Program-made: the position numbers and the translations under genes
NCBI GenBank assembly: GCA_017938405.1
Contig: JAGBBP010000034.1
Coordinates: forward strand, 62,001 to 126,000
Direction of reading: 5' to 3'
Length of the DNA stretch: 64,000 nt
Source of the DNA: Lachnospiraceae bacterium
GTDB taxonomy: Bacteria > Bacillota > Clostridia > Lachnospirales > Lachnospiraceae
Shown: one piece after another, positions 23,837 through 31,390 of the stretch
Layout of the letters: each line of letters starts with the position of its first letter
How positions within the stretch are numbered: the first letter of the stretch is position 1
Notes under the pieces: generated by a model
The model's database searches: none
What the model saw: the letters and a program-made list of their open reading frames with translations, nothing else
What the model was told of the DNA's origin: nothing

Positions 23837-24733
23837 ATGAAGATAGACCGCTTAATCGGAATTATTACAACTCTCCAACAGAAAGGGAAAGTAACGGCAC
23901 CGTATCTTGCGGAAAAGTTTGAGGTCTCCCGGCGTACGATTAACCGCGACATTGAGGATATTTGTCGTGCGGGAATTCCGATTGTGACGACACAGGGGGC
24001 AGACGGCGGGATTCAAATTATGGAGGGTTTTCAGCTGGATACGACGGTGTTTACTGAGGAGGAGTTGGAGGCAATTCTGATCGGGGTGAAGTCGGTCGAC
24101 AGTGTGTCCCGTGAGCCGAAGCATGCCGGGGTCAGCGAAAAAATCGGTGGGATGCTTCCGATTGCGGAGCATATTGTGATTGATTTGGCGTCCTTTTATC
24201 ATGGGAGTTTGTCGGAGAAGATTGATTTATTAAAACAGGCGATAAAAGAGAATCGGCGGGTAAAGTTCCACTATTATTACAACCGGGGAGAGGGCGACAA
24301 GGTAATCGAACCGGCATTGATTGTGTTTCAGTGGTCTAACTGGTATGTGTTCGGTTTTTGTCCGGAGCGGAATGATTTCCGGATGTACAAGCTGCATCGA
24401 TTGTGGGAGCTGGAGCTTTTGGAGGAGACCTTTGAACCGAAAGAGATACCGGAGGAGAAGAAACAGTTCGGGCAGAATATGACGGACGATATCATCATTC
24501 CGGCAATCTATGAGGCAAGCGAGACCTATCGTTTGGTAGAGGAATACGGACCGGGATGTTATAGAGTACAGGAGGATGGGCGGCTTTATACCGAATGGGG
24601 ATTTTCTTCTTACGAGAGGGCGTTGGATTGGTTCCTTGGGTTCGGAAGCAGGGTGCAGGTGCTAGGACCGGAGGACTTTAAGGCGTTGTATGTAAATGAA
24701 TTGGAAAAAATGCTTGGTATGTACAGAGGATAA
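23837..24733 (+). CDS. HTH-WYL transcriptional regulator (YafY/DeoR-like)
   Basis: The 298-residue protein starts with an HTH_11 winged helix (MKIDRLIGIITTLQQKGKVT, then APYLAEKFEVSRRTINRDI). It continues with a WYL domain at about residues 140-210 (KFHYYYNRGEGDKVIEPALI, then WYVFGFC) and a C-terminal WCX-like part. WYL proteins bind nucleic acids or nucleotides and often control defence or DNA damage genes. It is followed by DUF3795 and AlkZ-like genes in the same direction, which may be its targets. The RBS is AAAGGAGAA. Confidence 0.9.
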   Translation: MKIDRLIGIITTLQQKGKVTAPYLAEKFEVSRRTINRDIEDICRAGIPIVTTQGADGGIQIMEGFQLDTTVFTEEELEAILIGVKSVDSVSREPKHAGVSEKIGGMLPIAEHIVIDLASFYHGSLSEKIDLLKQAIKENRRVKFHYYYNRGEGDKVIEPALIVFQWSNWYVFGFCPERNDFRMYKLHRLWELELLEETFEPKEIPEEKKQFGQNMTDDIIIPAIYEASETYRLVEEYGPGCYRVQEDGRLYTEWGFSSYERALDWFLGFGSRVQVLGPEDFKALYVNELEKMLGMYRG

Positions 24734-24840
24734 CGTGTGAAATATCGGGAAATTGATTTTTAGAATGAAACATGACATACAGGTGTCGTGTTTGAAGGAA
24801 TAGAATAGATACAAAAGTGCGGAAGAAAAGGAGAAAAACG

Positions 24841-25110
24841 ATGGTAGAGTCAATGTGCGGTTGTATCTGTTCTACTTGTGAGTTTGTAGAAAAATGCGGG
24901 TGTAAGGGTTGTTTCGTTTCAAAAGGCTATCCGTTTCACGGAGAGTGTAAGATTGCGTTATGTTGTATGGAACATGGATATACCCATTGCGGAGAATGTG
25001 AAGAATTTCCATGTCAGGAGCTGAAGGAGTATGCTTATGACCCGGAATATGGAGATGAGAACGGTTCCAGGCTTGAGGTGTTGAGAAAGTGGGCAAAAGG
25101 CGAAGCGTGA
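24841..25110 (+). CDS. DUF3795 cysteine-rich protein
   Basis: The 89-residue protein has many cysteines spaced as expected for DUF3795: CGCICSTCEF, CGCKGCF, CKIALCCMEHGYTHCGECEEFPC. The pattern suggests metal (zinc or iron-sulfur) binding. Its function is unknown. ATG 24841 has AAAAGGAG upstream; the GTG at 24817 would add 8 basic residues without a better RBS. It lies between the WYL regulator and the AlkZ-like gene. Confidence 0.8.
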   Translation: MVESMCGCICSTCEFVEKCGCKGCFVSKGYPFHGECKIALCCMEHGYTHCGECEEFPCQELKEYAYDPEYGDENGSRLEVLRKWAKGEA

Positions 25111-25160
25111 GGAAAAGAAACAGTGAATTATTCGGCGAGAAGATGTGAGGTGAATCTATA

Positions 25161-26210
25161 ATGGATATGAAAAAAGTGATTTCCCTTCGTATGGAACGGC
25201 AGTTTTTGGCGAGGGGGGCAAAGGAAGAAGAATACATAGAGCTTTATCGGGATATGCAGCCGGGGTTAAATGTGTACTGGAACGGCTTCGGACAACCTCC
25301 GGTACTAAGCTTTCGCGCGGCGTTTGATGATATCGAGTTTAACAGAAAACGGCAGATGAAGCGGGAACTGATAAAGGGACGTTTTACCGGCGGAAATCTG
25401 GGTTGGATTATGCCGTCAGAGATGGAACTGTTCGTTGCCTTGTATCGGAAACCGCTGACAAAGCCGACGCTGATACAAGAAGAGATATTGCATTTGATTG
25501 AACATGCGGGACCGTTTACCATTCAGCAGATAAAAGAAGAAACCGGATATTTGGTAAAGGAAATCACGCCGGTACTGCATCGTTTGCAGGAAGCGTTTTT
25601 AATCTACGAGGACCAGTACGACGGTGAATGGGACCGAGGCTGGTATACGTTCACAGAAATGTTCCCGGATTGCGATTTGGAACGGTACAGCAGAAGGGAT
25701 GCTTTAAAAGTGGTACTTCGCCGGTTTGCCTATCGTCATGTGGTGTTTGATACTGCAATGGCAAAGAGCTATTATAAATTGCCGGAAAAGGAAATCAAAC
25801 TTGCAGTTGCAGAGCTTGTGGCAGAAGGAGTGTTGGTAGAATACGAGGGAACATTTGCGATGAAAGAGGATGCGGAACTTCTTGCAAAGTATGAACCGAT
25901 ACCGCTGCACTTTGTCTATGCGGTGCATCGAAATGATTTCTTGTATAAATCGAACGAGCATATTTTAAAGGAGCAGTTCAAGCCGCTTTATGAGCATTTG
26001 GAATACGACCACGAACCGCTTCAGTATCTTTTGATTGACGGAGAGTTCCGCGGCGCGGTGGTAGGGCATTTCAGAAACGGTCCCTATGATTTGAATGATG
26101 TGGTGTGCGATTTGCCCGACGCGGAAGCGAGAAAGGAAGAGATTCTGGAAGCAATCCGGGAGGTGAATTTTGGGAAAGGTCCGGAGCGGTTTATGGGGAA
26201 GGTATTATAA
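25161..26210 (+). CDS. AlkZ/YcaQ-like winged-helix protein, putative DNA glycosylase
   Basis: The 349-residue protein has successive winged-helix-like segments: PFTIQQIKEETGYLVKEITP, then HRLQEAFLIYEDQ, then YRHVVFDTAMAKSYYKLPE. The C-terminal part has GEFRGAVVGHFRNGPYDL. This matches shorter members of the AlkZ (YcaQ) family, which unhook interstrand crosslinks or process alkylated bases in DNA. The QxQ/QxD catalytic motif of AlkZ is not obvious here, so activity is uncertain. The RBS is GAGGTG at 25146-25151. It ends before the toxin-antitoxin locus. Confidence 0.65.
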   Translation: MDMKKVISLRMERQFLARGAKEEEYIELYRDMQPGLNVYWNGFGQPPVLSFRAAFDDIEFNRKRQMKRELIKGRFTGGNLGWIMPSEMELFVALYRKPLTKPTLIQEEILHLIEHAGPFTIQQIKEETGYLVKEITPVLHRLQEAFLIYEDQYDGEWDRGWYTFTEMFPDCDLERYSRRDALKVVLRRFAYRHVVFDTAMAKSYYKLPEKEIKLAVAELVAEGVLVEYEGTFAMKEDAELLAKYEPIPLHFVYAVHRNDFLYKSNEHILKEQFKPLYEHLEYDHEPLQYLLIDGEFRGAVVGHFRNGPYDLNDVVCDLPDAEARKEEILEAIREVNFGKGPERFMGKVL

Positions 26211-26258
26211 CAGAAATAGAAAGATTGTGTTGTCATTATATATGTATAAAGCATAAAA

Positions 26259-26292
26259 GGAAGCCCATTACCGTGTTTTGTAATGGGCTTCA
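26259..26292. terminator. Hairpin between AlkZ-like gene and toxin gene
   Basis: A perfect stem AAGCCCATTA (26261-26270) / TAATGGGCTT (26281-26290). On the minus strand it runs into CCTTTT, so it best serves the toxin-antitoxin transcript. A similar weaker sequence (GGGCTCATTACC...GGCAATGGG) lies at 23792-23820 before the WYL gene. Confidence 0.65.
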
Positions 26293-26295
26293 CTG

Positions 26296-26568
26296 TCACA
26301 TTCTTAATAAATCTGAATGAGTACCGGTTCTGACGAGATATAACTCTTCGTCATTGGTTCTGTAAATCAGCAACCAGTCCGGTTGGATATGGCACTCTCT
26401 GCATGGGCTCCAGTTTCCGGTAAGGCCGTGGTCACGGTTCTTTGGCGGGAGAGGAGCCGGGATACGAAGTGTATCAATAACCTCTTGGAGCAATCTCATG
26501 TTATAGCCGCGTTTTATGCAGAGCTTAAAGTCTTTTTTGAATTTTGTGGAAGAATTCAGATTAAGCAT
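26296..26568 (-). CDS. YafQ-family mRNA interferase toxin
   Basis: The 90-residue protein fits the YafQ/RelE fold. His47, His60, Asp64 and His84 line up with E. coli YafQ His50, His63, Asp67 and His87, at a constant offset of three. It has the expected GNWSPCRECHIQPDWLLIYR and LVRTGTHSDL blocks. YafQ cleaves mRNA in the ribosome at specific codons and is neutralised by its antitoxin. The gene starts three bases after the antitoxin stop, the normal order. Confidence 0.9.
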   Translation of the reverse strand: MLNLNSSTKFKKDFKLCIKRGYNMRLLQEVIDTLRIPAPLPPKNRDHGLTGNWSPCRECHIQPDWLLIYRTNDEELYLVRTGTHSDLLRM

Positions 26569-26571
26569 AGG

Positions 26572-26793
26572 CTATTCCTCCGCGAGCATTGCAAAAAAGT
26601 CATCGGTAGAACCGGAGAAATGTTCTCCGGAATTGGTATTTATCATTTGTTGTACTTCGTTCATAGCGTCAATGGTTTCTTGGTTCGGTATTTCATCAGA
26701 AAGAGCGGCGCCCTGTAAGTAGGGAATAACGTAAATCAATTTTGCTTCGGAAATTTGGTCGATTAAAGTTTTGGCAAATTCACGATTACTCAT
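26572..26793 (-). CDS. Antitoxin of the YafQ-type pair
   Basis: The 73-residue product begins MSNREFAKTLIDQISEAKLI and is acidic at its C-terminus (SGSTDDFFAMLAEE). It lies directly before the toxin gene, with a GGAGTG RBS, as expected for the labile antitoxin. It lacks an obvious RelB/DinJ ribbon-helix-helix start and looks like the Firmicutes type annotated with YafQ or RelE toxins. A fragment of a second copy remains at 14349-14396. Confidence 0.75.
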   Translation of the reverse strand: MSNREFAKTLIDQISEAKLIYVIPYLQGAALSDEIPNQETIDAMNEVQQMINTNSGEHFSGSTDDFFAMLAEE

Positions 26794-27054
26794 AACGAAA
26801 CACTCCTTTCATATTATCTCTGACTATATTTTACTCCATTCGGGGGATAAAAACAAGAAGATTATTAGAAATGAACTGGGTCTTTGTGGCTTGCTTTGAT
26901 CATGATACAGAAAAAAGTACGGATAAAAGGAAATTAGTACGGGAAAAGTATGGAAAAGGTACGGAAAACTGAAGGGAGCTATCATGTTGTAAAATGCTGG
27001 GAAAGTTGGTAAACGTATATGAAGTTCGAGAACTGTTCTTTTATTTGGAGTGAT
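26794..27054. repeat. Intergenic region with short tandem GTACGG repeats
   Basis: AGTACGG at 26916, AGTACGG at 26936, GTATGG at 26948 and GTACGG at 26959 are each followed by an A-rich stretch, forming a degenerate 12-20-base tandem repeat at about 26910-26970. The rest shows no gene. It lies directly left of the spoIIID module. Confidence 0.4.
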
Positions 27055-27055
27055 T

Positions 27056-27083
27056 CATATTTCCCCCCTCCCCCTCATACACT
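27056..27083 (+). promoter_or_regulatory. SigE promoter of the intact spoIIID
   Basis: CATATT (27056-27061), a 14-base spacer made only of C and T, and CATACACT (27076-27083) match the SigE consensus. Transcription would start near 27090, leaving a leader of about 20 bases that contains GAGGG. SigE control of spoIIID is established in Bacillus subtilis. Confidence 0.85.
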
Positions 27084-27111
27084 GTAAAAAAGCCTGCATG
27101 AGGGTACGAGA

Positions 27112-27363
27112 TTGGAAGGATGTATTGAAGAACGGGTTGTAGAAATTGCAAGGTACATAGTGGAGCATAAGGCGACGGTCAGGGAGACGGCGAAGGCCTT
27201 TGGGATAAGTAAGAGTACGGTACATAAGGATGTTACCGAGCGCCTCCCTCACGTCAACAAAAACCTGGCGGAAGCCACCAGAGAAGTGCTGGATGTGAAT
27301 AAGTCCGAGCGTCACATTCGAGGGGGAATGGCTACCAGGGAAAAGTATTTACATAAGGAATAG
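27112..27363 (+). CDS. spoIIID: SpoIIID sporulation transcriptional regulator (intact)
   Basis: The 83-residue protein is a full SpoIIID: EERVVEIARYIVEHKATVRE, the HTH AKAFGISKSTVHKDVTERLP, then NKNLAEATREVLDVNKSERH and IRGGMATREKYLHKE. SpoIIID acts in the mother cell after engulfment starts, activating sigK-related genes and repressing others. The start is TTG at 27112, with GAGGG at 27100-27104; the ATG at 27099 is out of frame. Its first 171-base block, promoter included, is duplicated at 10922 and 20589. The only complete copy is the rightmost, which fits a model in which insertions replaced its 5' end while restoring function. Confidence 0.95.
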   Translation: MEGCIEERVVEIARYIVEHKATVRETAKAFGISKSTVHKDVTERLPHVNKNLAEATREVLDVNKSERHIRGGMATREKYLHKE

Positions 27364-27411
27364 AGCAATTGATAGTGTGCCGGAGGAACCGGTGCCGAAT
27401 CGAAAGAAGGA

Positions 27412-27448
27412 GTGGCAGTTGTCGCCGGGGCGGCAACTGCCTTTTTTC
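27412..27448 (+). terminator. Terminator after spoIIID
   Basis: GGCAGTTGTCGCC (27414-27426) pairs with GGCGGCAACTGCC (about 27429-27441), followed by TTTTTT. Confidence 0.9.
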
Positions 27449-27595
27449 TATAAGAAAGTTTTACTTATAGAGAAAAAACTTTATTTCGCGGGTTGCCGTT
27501 CCATTTTTTTATCAGATATGATATGATAAATGAAAAGAATCATACGGATTTGACAAGGGTTATAAAGCGATAGAGTACGAAAGGATGGTTTGCGT

Positions 27596-28918
27596 ATGAG
27601 GAAGGCGACGTTTCGCGGCGGGATTCCGATTTGCGACGGGAAAAAGCTGTCGAAAGACAGACAAACAATGGAAGTGAGACCGAAGGGGGATGCGGTATAT
27701 CCGCTGCTCCAGCATATCGGGATTCCTGCAAGGTCGATTGTGGAAGTAGGAGACCGGGTACTGGTGGGACAGCGAATCGCGGAGGCTTCCGGTGTGGTGT
27801 CGGCCCATGTCATCAGTTCGGTTTCCGGCAGAGTGAAGGCAATAGAGCCACGAAAGATTGTTTCCGGTGCAATGAGTGAGGCTATTGTAATTGAGAATGA
27901 CGGAGAATTTCAAACCATAGACGGTTTGGGAGAGCCGAGAGATACAGAAAAACTTTCGAAGGAGGAAATCAGAGCCTTTGTAAAGGACGCCGGTATTGTA
28001 GGTTTGGGAGGAGTGGGGTTTCCCACTCACGTAAAGCTGACGCCGAAGAATGACGATGCCATAGAATACGTTATTGTAAACGGTGCGGAAAGTGAACCGT
28101 ATCTCACCGCTGATTACCGAGGTATGCTGGAAGAAACGGAGCGTCTGGTCGGTGGTTTGAAGCTTATGTTACGGTTGTTTGAGCAGGCGCAGGGGATTAT
28201 TCTGATTGAGAAGAATAAGCCGGAGGCAATAAAAATGATGTCCGCAGCCCTAAAGGGGGAATCCCGGATTCATATAAAAGCGGTAAATCCGAAGTATCCC
28301 CGGGGAGCGGAACGACAGGCGATTTATGCGGCGACGAAACGCAAGATGAATTCTTCCATGATTCCTACCGATGTAGGATGCATGGTATATAATGTACATA
28401 CCGTGATTGCGGTTTATCGGGCAGTGGCAGAGTCTATGCCTTTATTGCACCGCGTGCTTACGGTGACCGGGGGCGCAGTGGCGAATCCGCGAAATTATAC
28501 GGTAAATATCGGCACTTCTTATGCGGAAGTGCTGGAAGCGGCCGGAGGACTCTGCAAAGAACCGGAAAAACTGGTTTCCGGCGGCCCGATGATGGGAACG
28601 GAATTGCTTGATTTGACGGTTCCGGTGACCAAGACTTCATCGGCGCTTTTGGCTTTGTCAAAGGAGGAAACCGCAGAGCCGTTTGAGAGTCCGTGTATCC
28701 GGTGCGGACGTTGTATGGAGGTATGCCCGAGCCGTTTGGTTCCGCGGAAGCTTATTAAGTGTGCGGAGTGTTCGGATGACCAAAGGTTTATTCGTTTGGG
28801 CGGCATGGAATGTTCCGAGTGCGGAGCCTGTTCTTATAATTGTCCGGCCGGAAGATCGTTAACCGGGACAATAAAACAGATGCGACGCAGTATTTTAGAC
28901 GAGAGAAGACGGAGATAG
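27596..28918 (+). CDS. rnfC: RnfC-like electron transport subunit
   Basis: The 440-residue protein matches RnfC. It has FRGGIPICDGKKLSKDRQT at the start, VGLGGVGFPTHVKL and VNGAESEPYLTADYR in the NADH/FMN-binding part, and two 4Fe-4S motifs at the end (CIRCGRCMEVCP and CSECGACSYNCP). RnfC takes electrons at the cytosolic side of the Rnf complex, which couples ferredoxin and NAD to an ion gradient. ATG 27596 is preferred over TTG 27590 because AAAGGATGG is 7 bases away. It is followed only by rnfD; rnfG, E, A and B are absent downstream. Confidence 0.93.
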   Translation: MRKATFRGGIPICDGKKLSKDRQTMEVRPKGDAVYPLLQHIGIPARSIVEVGDRVLVGQRIAEASGVVSAHVISSVSGRVKAIEPRKIVSGAMSEAIVIENDGEFQTIDGLGEPRDTEKLSKEEIRAFVKDAGIVGLGGVGFPTHVKLTPKNDDAIEYVIVNGAESEPYLTADYRGMLEETERLVGGLKLMLRLFEQAQGIILIEKNKPEAIKMMSAALKGESRIHIKAVNPKYPRGAERQAIYAATKRKMNSSMIPTDVGCMVYNVHTVIAVYRAVAESMPLLHRVLTVTGGAVANPRNYTVNIGTSYAEVLEAAGGLCKEPEKLVSGGPMMGTELLDLTVPVTKTSSALLALSKEETAEPFESPCIRCGRCMEVCPSRLVPRKLIKCAECSDDQRFIRLGGMECSECGACSYNCPAGRSLTGTIKQMRRSILDERRRR

Positions 28919-28928
28919 GAGGAGCGAA

Positions 28929-29771
28929 ATGAATAATAACTATATTGTATCGGCTGCTCCGCACGTAAGAAGCAGAGAAACTACGGCAGCGATTTTACGG
29001 GATGTATTGGTTGCATTGGCGCCGGCGGCGTTGTTCGGTGTCTGTACCTATGGTTTTCGGGCCTTTCTTGTTTTACTTTTATCCGTGTCCTCTTGCGTAC
29101 TTTCCGAGTATCTGTATAAAAAGGTGCGAAAGATTCCGGGTGGTGATTACGAATGCAGCGCGGTTGTGACCGGGTTGTTGTTGGGGCTGAACCTTCCTGC
29201 CGATATCCCGTACTGGATGCCGGTTTTGGGCGGAGCGTTTGCCGTTGTAGTGATAAAAATGTTGTTCGGCGGTCTGGGGCGGAATCTCTTGAATCCGGCC
29301 CTGGCGGCAAAATGTCTTCTTTTGCTTTGCTTCGGACTTGCCGGTGAGGCCATTGGGGAAGGAAGTACATTACTTCTTTTACTTGGTGGTTTGTATCTGG
29401 TTTTATGCCGTGTGATTTCATTGCGGCTTCCGGTGGCATACCTGCTTTCCTTTGCGGGATATATCGTATGTGTAAGGCTGTTTGGCGGCTCCGGGCTTGA
29501 GGCGGATTACCTGATTGGGCAGGTCTGGAACAGCGGTTTATTGTTGGGTGCGTTTTTTATGGCTACCGATTATGTGACTTCACCTATGACCCGGTGGGGA
29601 AAAGTAATTTACGGCGTTTTTCTCGGTGTGTTGACCGGCGTGATTTCCATGCTCGGTAACACAACGGAAGGAGTTACGTTTGCAATTCTGATCGGCAATC
29701 TTTTGGTTCCGGTAATAGAGAAGATAACGCTTCCGCATTTCTTCGGAAAAGGGAAAAAGGCTAAGGTCTGA
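28929..29771 (+). CDS. rnfD: RnfD-like membrane subunit lacking the covalent-FMN segment
   Basis: The 280-residue membrane protein has RnfD landmarks: YIVSAAPHVRS, GDYECSAVVTGLLLGLNLP, LGRNLLNPALAAKC and GAFFMATDYVTSPMTRWGK. In typical RnfD, about 40 residues with an S/T-GAT motif, the covalent FMN site, lie between the NPALxA helix and the GxxGExS segment. Here PALAAKCLLLLCF runs directly into GLAGEAIGEGS, so that site is missing and the protein is shorter than usual. It starts 10 bases after rnfC with GGAGGAG as RBS. Either the complex works differently or this is a decaying remnant. Confidence 0.88.
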   Translation: MNNNYIVSAAPHVRSRETTAAILRDVLVALAPAALFGVCTYGFRAFLVLLLSVSSCVLSEYLYKKVRKIPGGDYECSAVVTGLLLGLNLPADIPYWMPVLGGAFAVVVIKMLFGGLGRNLLNPALAAKCLLLLCFGLAGEAIGEGSTLLLLLGGLYLVLCRVISLRLPVAYLLSFAGYIVCVRLFGGSGLEADYLIGQVWNSGLLLGAFFMATDYVTSPMTRWGKVIYGVFLGVLTGVISMLGNTTEGVTFAILIGNLLVPVIEKITLPHFFGKGKKAKV

Positions 29772-29875
29772 AGGAAGAAAAGTAAAGGGAATGTACCGAA
29801 ATGTATATTGTATTACGGGAAAGAATAGTGTAAAATAAAGGAAGAAAACTACAAGAAAGATAAGAGGGATATGAA

Positions 29876-30250
29876 ATGAAGTGTTCTATGTGTGGCAGAG
29901 AAATAATGAATCCGGGAGCGAATTACTGCGATTATTGCGGTACGCCGGTGGGAGATGTAACGTATCAGGCAGAGCAGGTACAGCCGCAGCAGACGGGAGA
30001 AGTAAAGCGTGATAAGGTGCCGATGTTATGGTACCTGGGTGTGATGTGCCTTCCGCTTGTGCCGATGGTGGGCTCCATCGCATATTTGGTAATGCTGTTT
30101 TTCTGGGCCTTTGCACCGAGCATTGAAGATTCCAGAAAGAGTTGGGCAAGAGCGGCGCTGATTTATACCGGTATTACATTGGTTTTGGGAATCGTTCTTT
30201 GTATTGCGATTTTTTCCTTTGCAATGAGTGCGGCGAGCAGTTTTATGTAA
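29876..30250 (+). CDS. Zinc-ribbon membrane protein
   Basis: The 124-residue protein starts with a zinc ribbon (CSMCG...CDYCG, four Cys at residues 3-22). A short linker and two hydrophobic segments at about 57-78 and 95-118 follow. Such zinc_ribbon_2 plus membrane proteins are common in Firmicutes and have no assigned role. The RBS is AAGAGGGATATGAA. There is no operon partner on either side within 45 bases. Confidence 0.75.
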   Translation: MKCSMCGREIMNPGANYCDYCGTPVGDVTYQAEQVQPQQTGEVKRDKVPMLWYLGVMCLPLVPMVGSIAYLVMLFFWAFAPSIEDSRKSWARAALIYTGITLVLGIVLCIAIFSFAMSAASSFM

Positions 30251-30298
30251 TTACGGCAGAAGCGTTGGGATGGGATAAGGTTAGAAACGGGGGTATTT

Positions 30299-31390
30299 AT
30301 GAAGTTACTTCATTGCGGTGATTTGCACTTAGATTCGGCTCTGAGCGCAAATCTTAACAGCGAAAAGAAAAAGCAGCGAAAAAGTGAACTTTTGTCCACC
30401 TTTGTAAGTATGGCGGAGTATGCGGCGGACCACGGCGCGGAAGCGATACTGATTGCAGGGGACTTGTTCGACAAAAGCAATGTAACGAAGCGAACGCAGA
30501 ATATGGTGAAGGAAACCGTTCTGCGTTTTCCCTTTGTGGATTTTTTGTACTTAAAAGGCAACCATGACGAAGAAAATTTCCTGGAGGAGTGGGAAGAACG
30601 CCCGGAGAATTTGAAATTATTCGGGACAGAATGGACTTATTATCGTTACGGCGATGTGGTAATTGCCGGAGCGGAATTTCGGGAGGGGAATGGCAATCGC
30701 CTGTATGATTCGCTGGTATTAAATCGTAATGATTGCAATATTGTTCTGTTACATGGGCAAACCGAGAAGTATCGTTCCGCGGATAAAGCGGAGACGGTAG
30801 CTTTGGGAGCGCTGAAGAATAAAAATATCGATTATCTGGCCCTGGGGCACATTCATTCTTACCGTTGTGAGGCGTTGGATGGCAGAGGTGTTTACTGTTA
30901 TTGCGGTTGCCCGGAGGGAAGAGGGTTTGATGAATGCGGAGAAAAGGGCTTTGTTTGGCTGGAGACGGAAGCGCAGAAGGTGAGTCATTCTTTTGTTCCC
31001 TTTGCGTCACGGAGTGTGCACGAGGTGTTTGTGGATATTTCCGATGCGGAAACCACACTTTCCGTGGAGAAGAAGATGCGGGATGCCTTGACGGGGATTC
31101 CGGAAAAAGACTTGGTAAAAGTAACATTGACGGGGAAAGTGAAGCTTTCTGCGGAACGTGATTTGCAGTATCTGACCCGCCGTTTCGAAGATTCTTATTA
31201 TGCGTTTAAGATAAATGACCGGGAAGTGGGGATTGCCCTTTCTCCGGAGGAATATGAAAACGACATTTCTCTGCGAGGCGAGTTTATTCGTCTGGTCATG
31301 CAGGGAAATTATACGGAAGAAGAAAAACGAATGCTTCTGGAGCTGGGGTTGCGTGCCCTTGCGGGAGAGGAGGTGGAAGCATGCTTTTAA
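30299..31390 (+). CDS. DNA repair exonuclease, YhaO/SbcD-like metallophosphoesterase
   Basis: The 363-residue protein has the five calcineurin-like motifs: DLHLDS (8-13), AGDLFDKSN, KGNHDE, LLHGQ and ALGHIHSY. These coordinate two metal ions in SbcD/Mre11-type nucleases. A capping domain follows in the C-terminal third. It overlaps the next gene by 10 bases. The pair resembles B. subtilis YhaO-YhaN more than SbcD-SbcC, because the partner is short and has membrane segments. Confidence 0.9.
   Translation: MKLLHCGDLHLDSALSANLNSEKKKQRKSELLSTFVSMAEYAADHGAEAILIAGDLFDKSNVTKRTQNMVKETVLRFPFVDFLYLKGNHDEENFLEEWEERPENLKLFGTEWTYYRYGDVVIAGAEFREGNGNRLYDSLVLNRNDCNIVLLHGQTEKYRSADKAETVALGALKNKNIDYLALGHIHSYRCEALDGRGVYCYCGCPEGRGFDECGEKGFVWLETEAQKVSHSFVPFASRSVHEVFVDISDAETTLSVEKKMRDALTGIPEKDLVKVTLTGKVKLSAERDLQYLTRRFEDSYYAFKINDREVGIALSPEEYENDISLRGEFIRLVMQGNYTEEEKRMLLELGLRALAGEEVEACF

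Noticed and set aside
27072..27104. CCCTCAT/ATGAGGG hairpin masking the spoIIID RBS
   Set aside because: The left arm overlaps the SigE -10 element and lies upstream of the expected transcription start, so it would not be in the mRNA.
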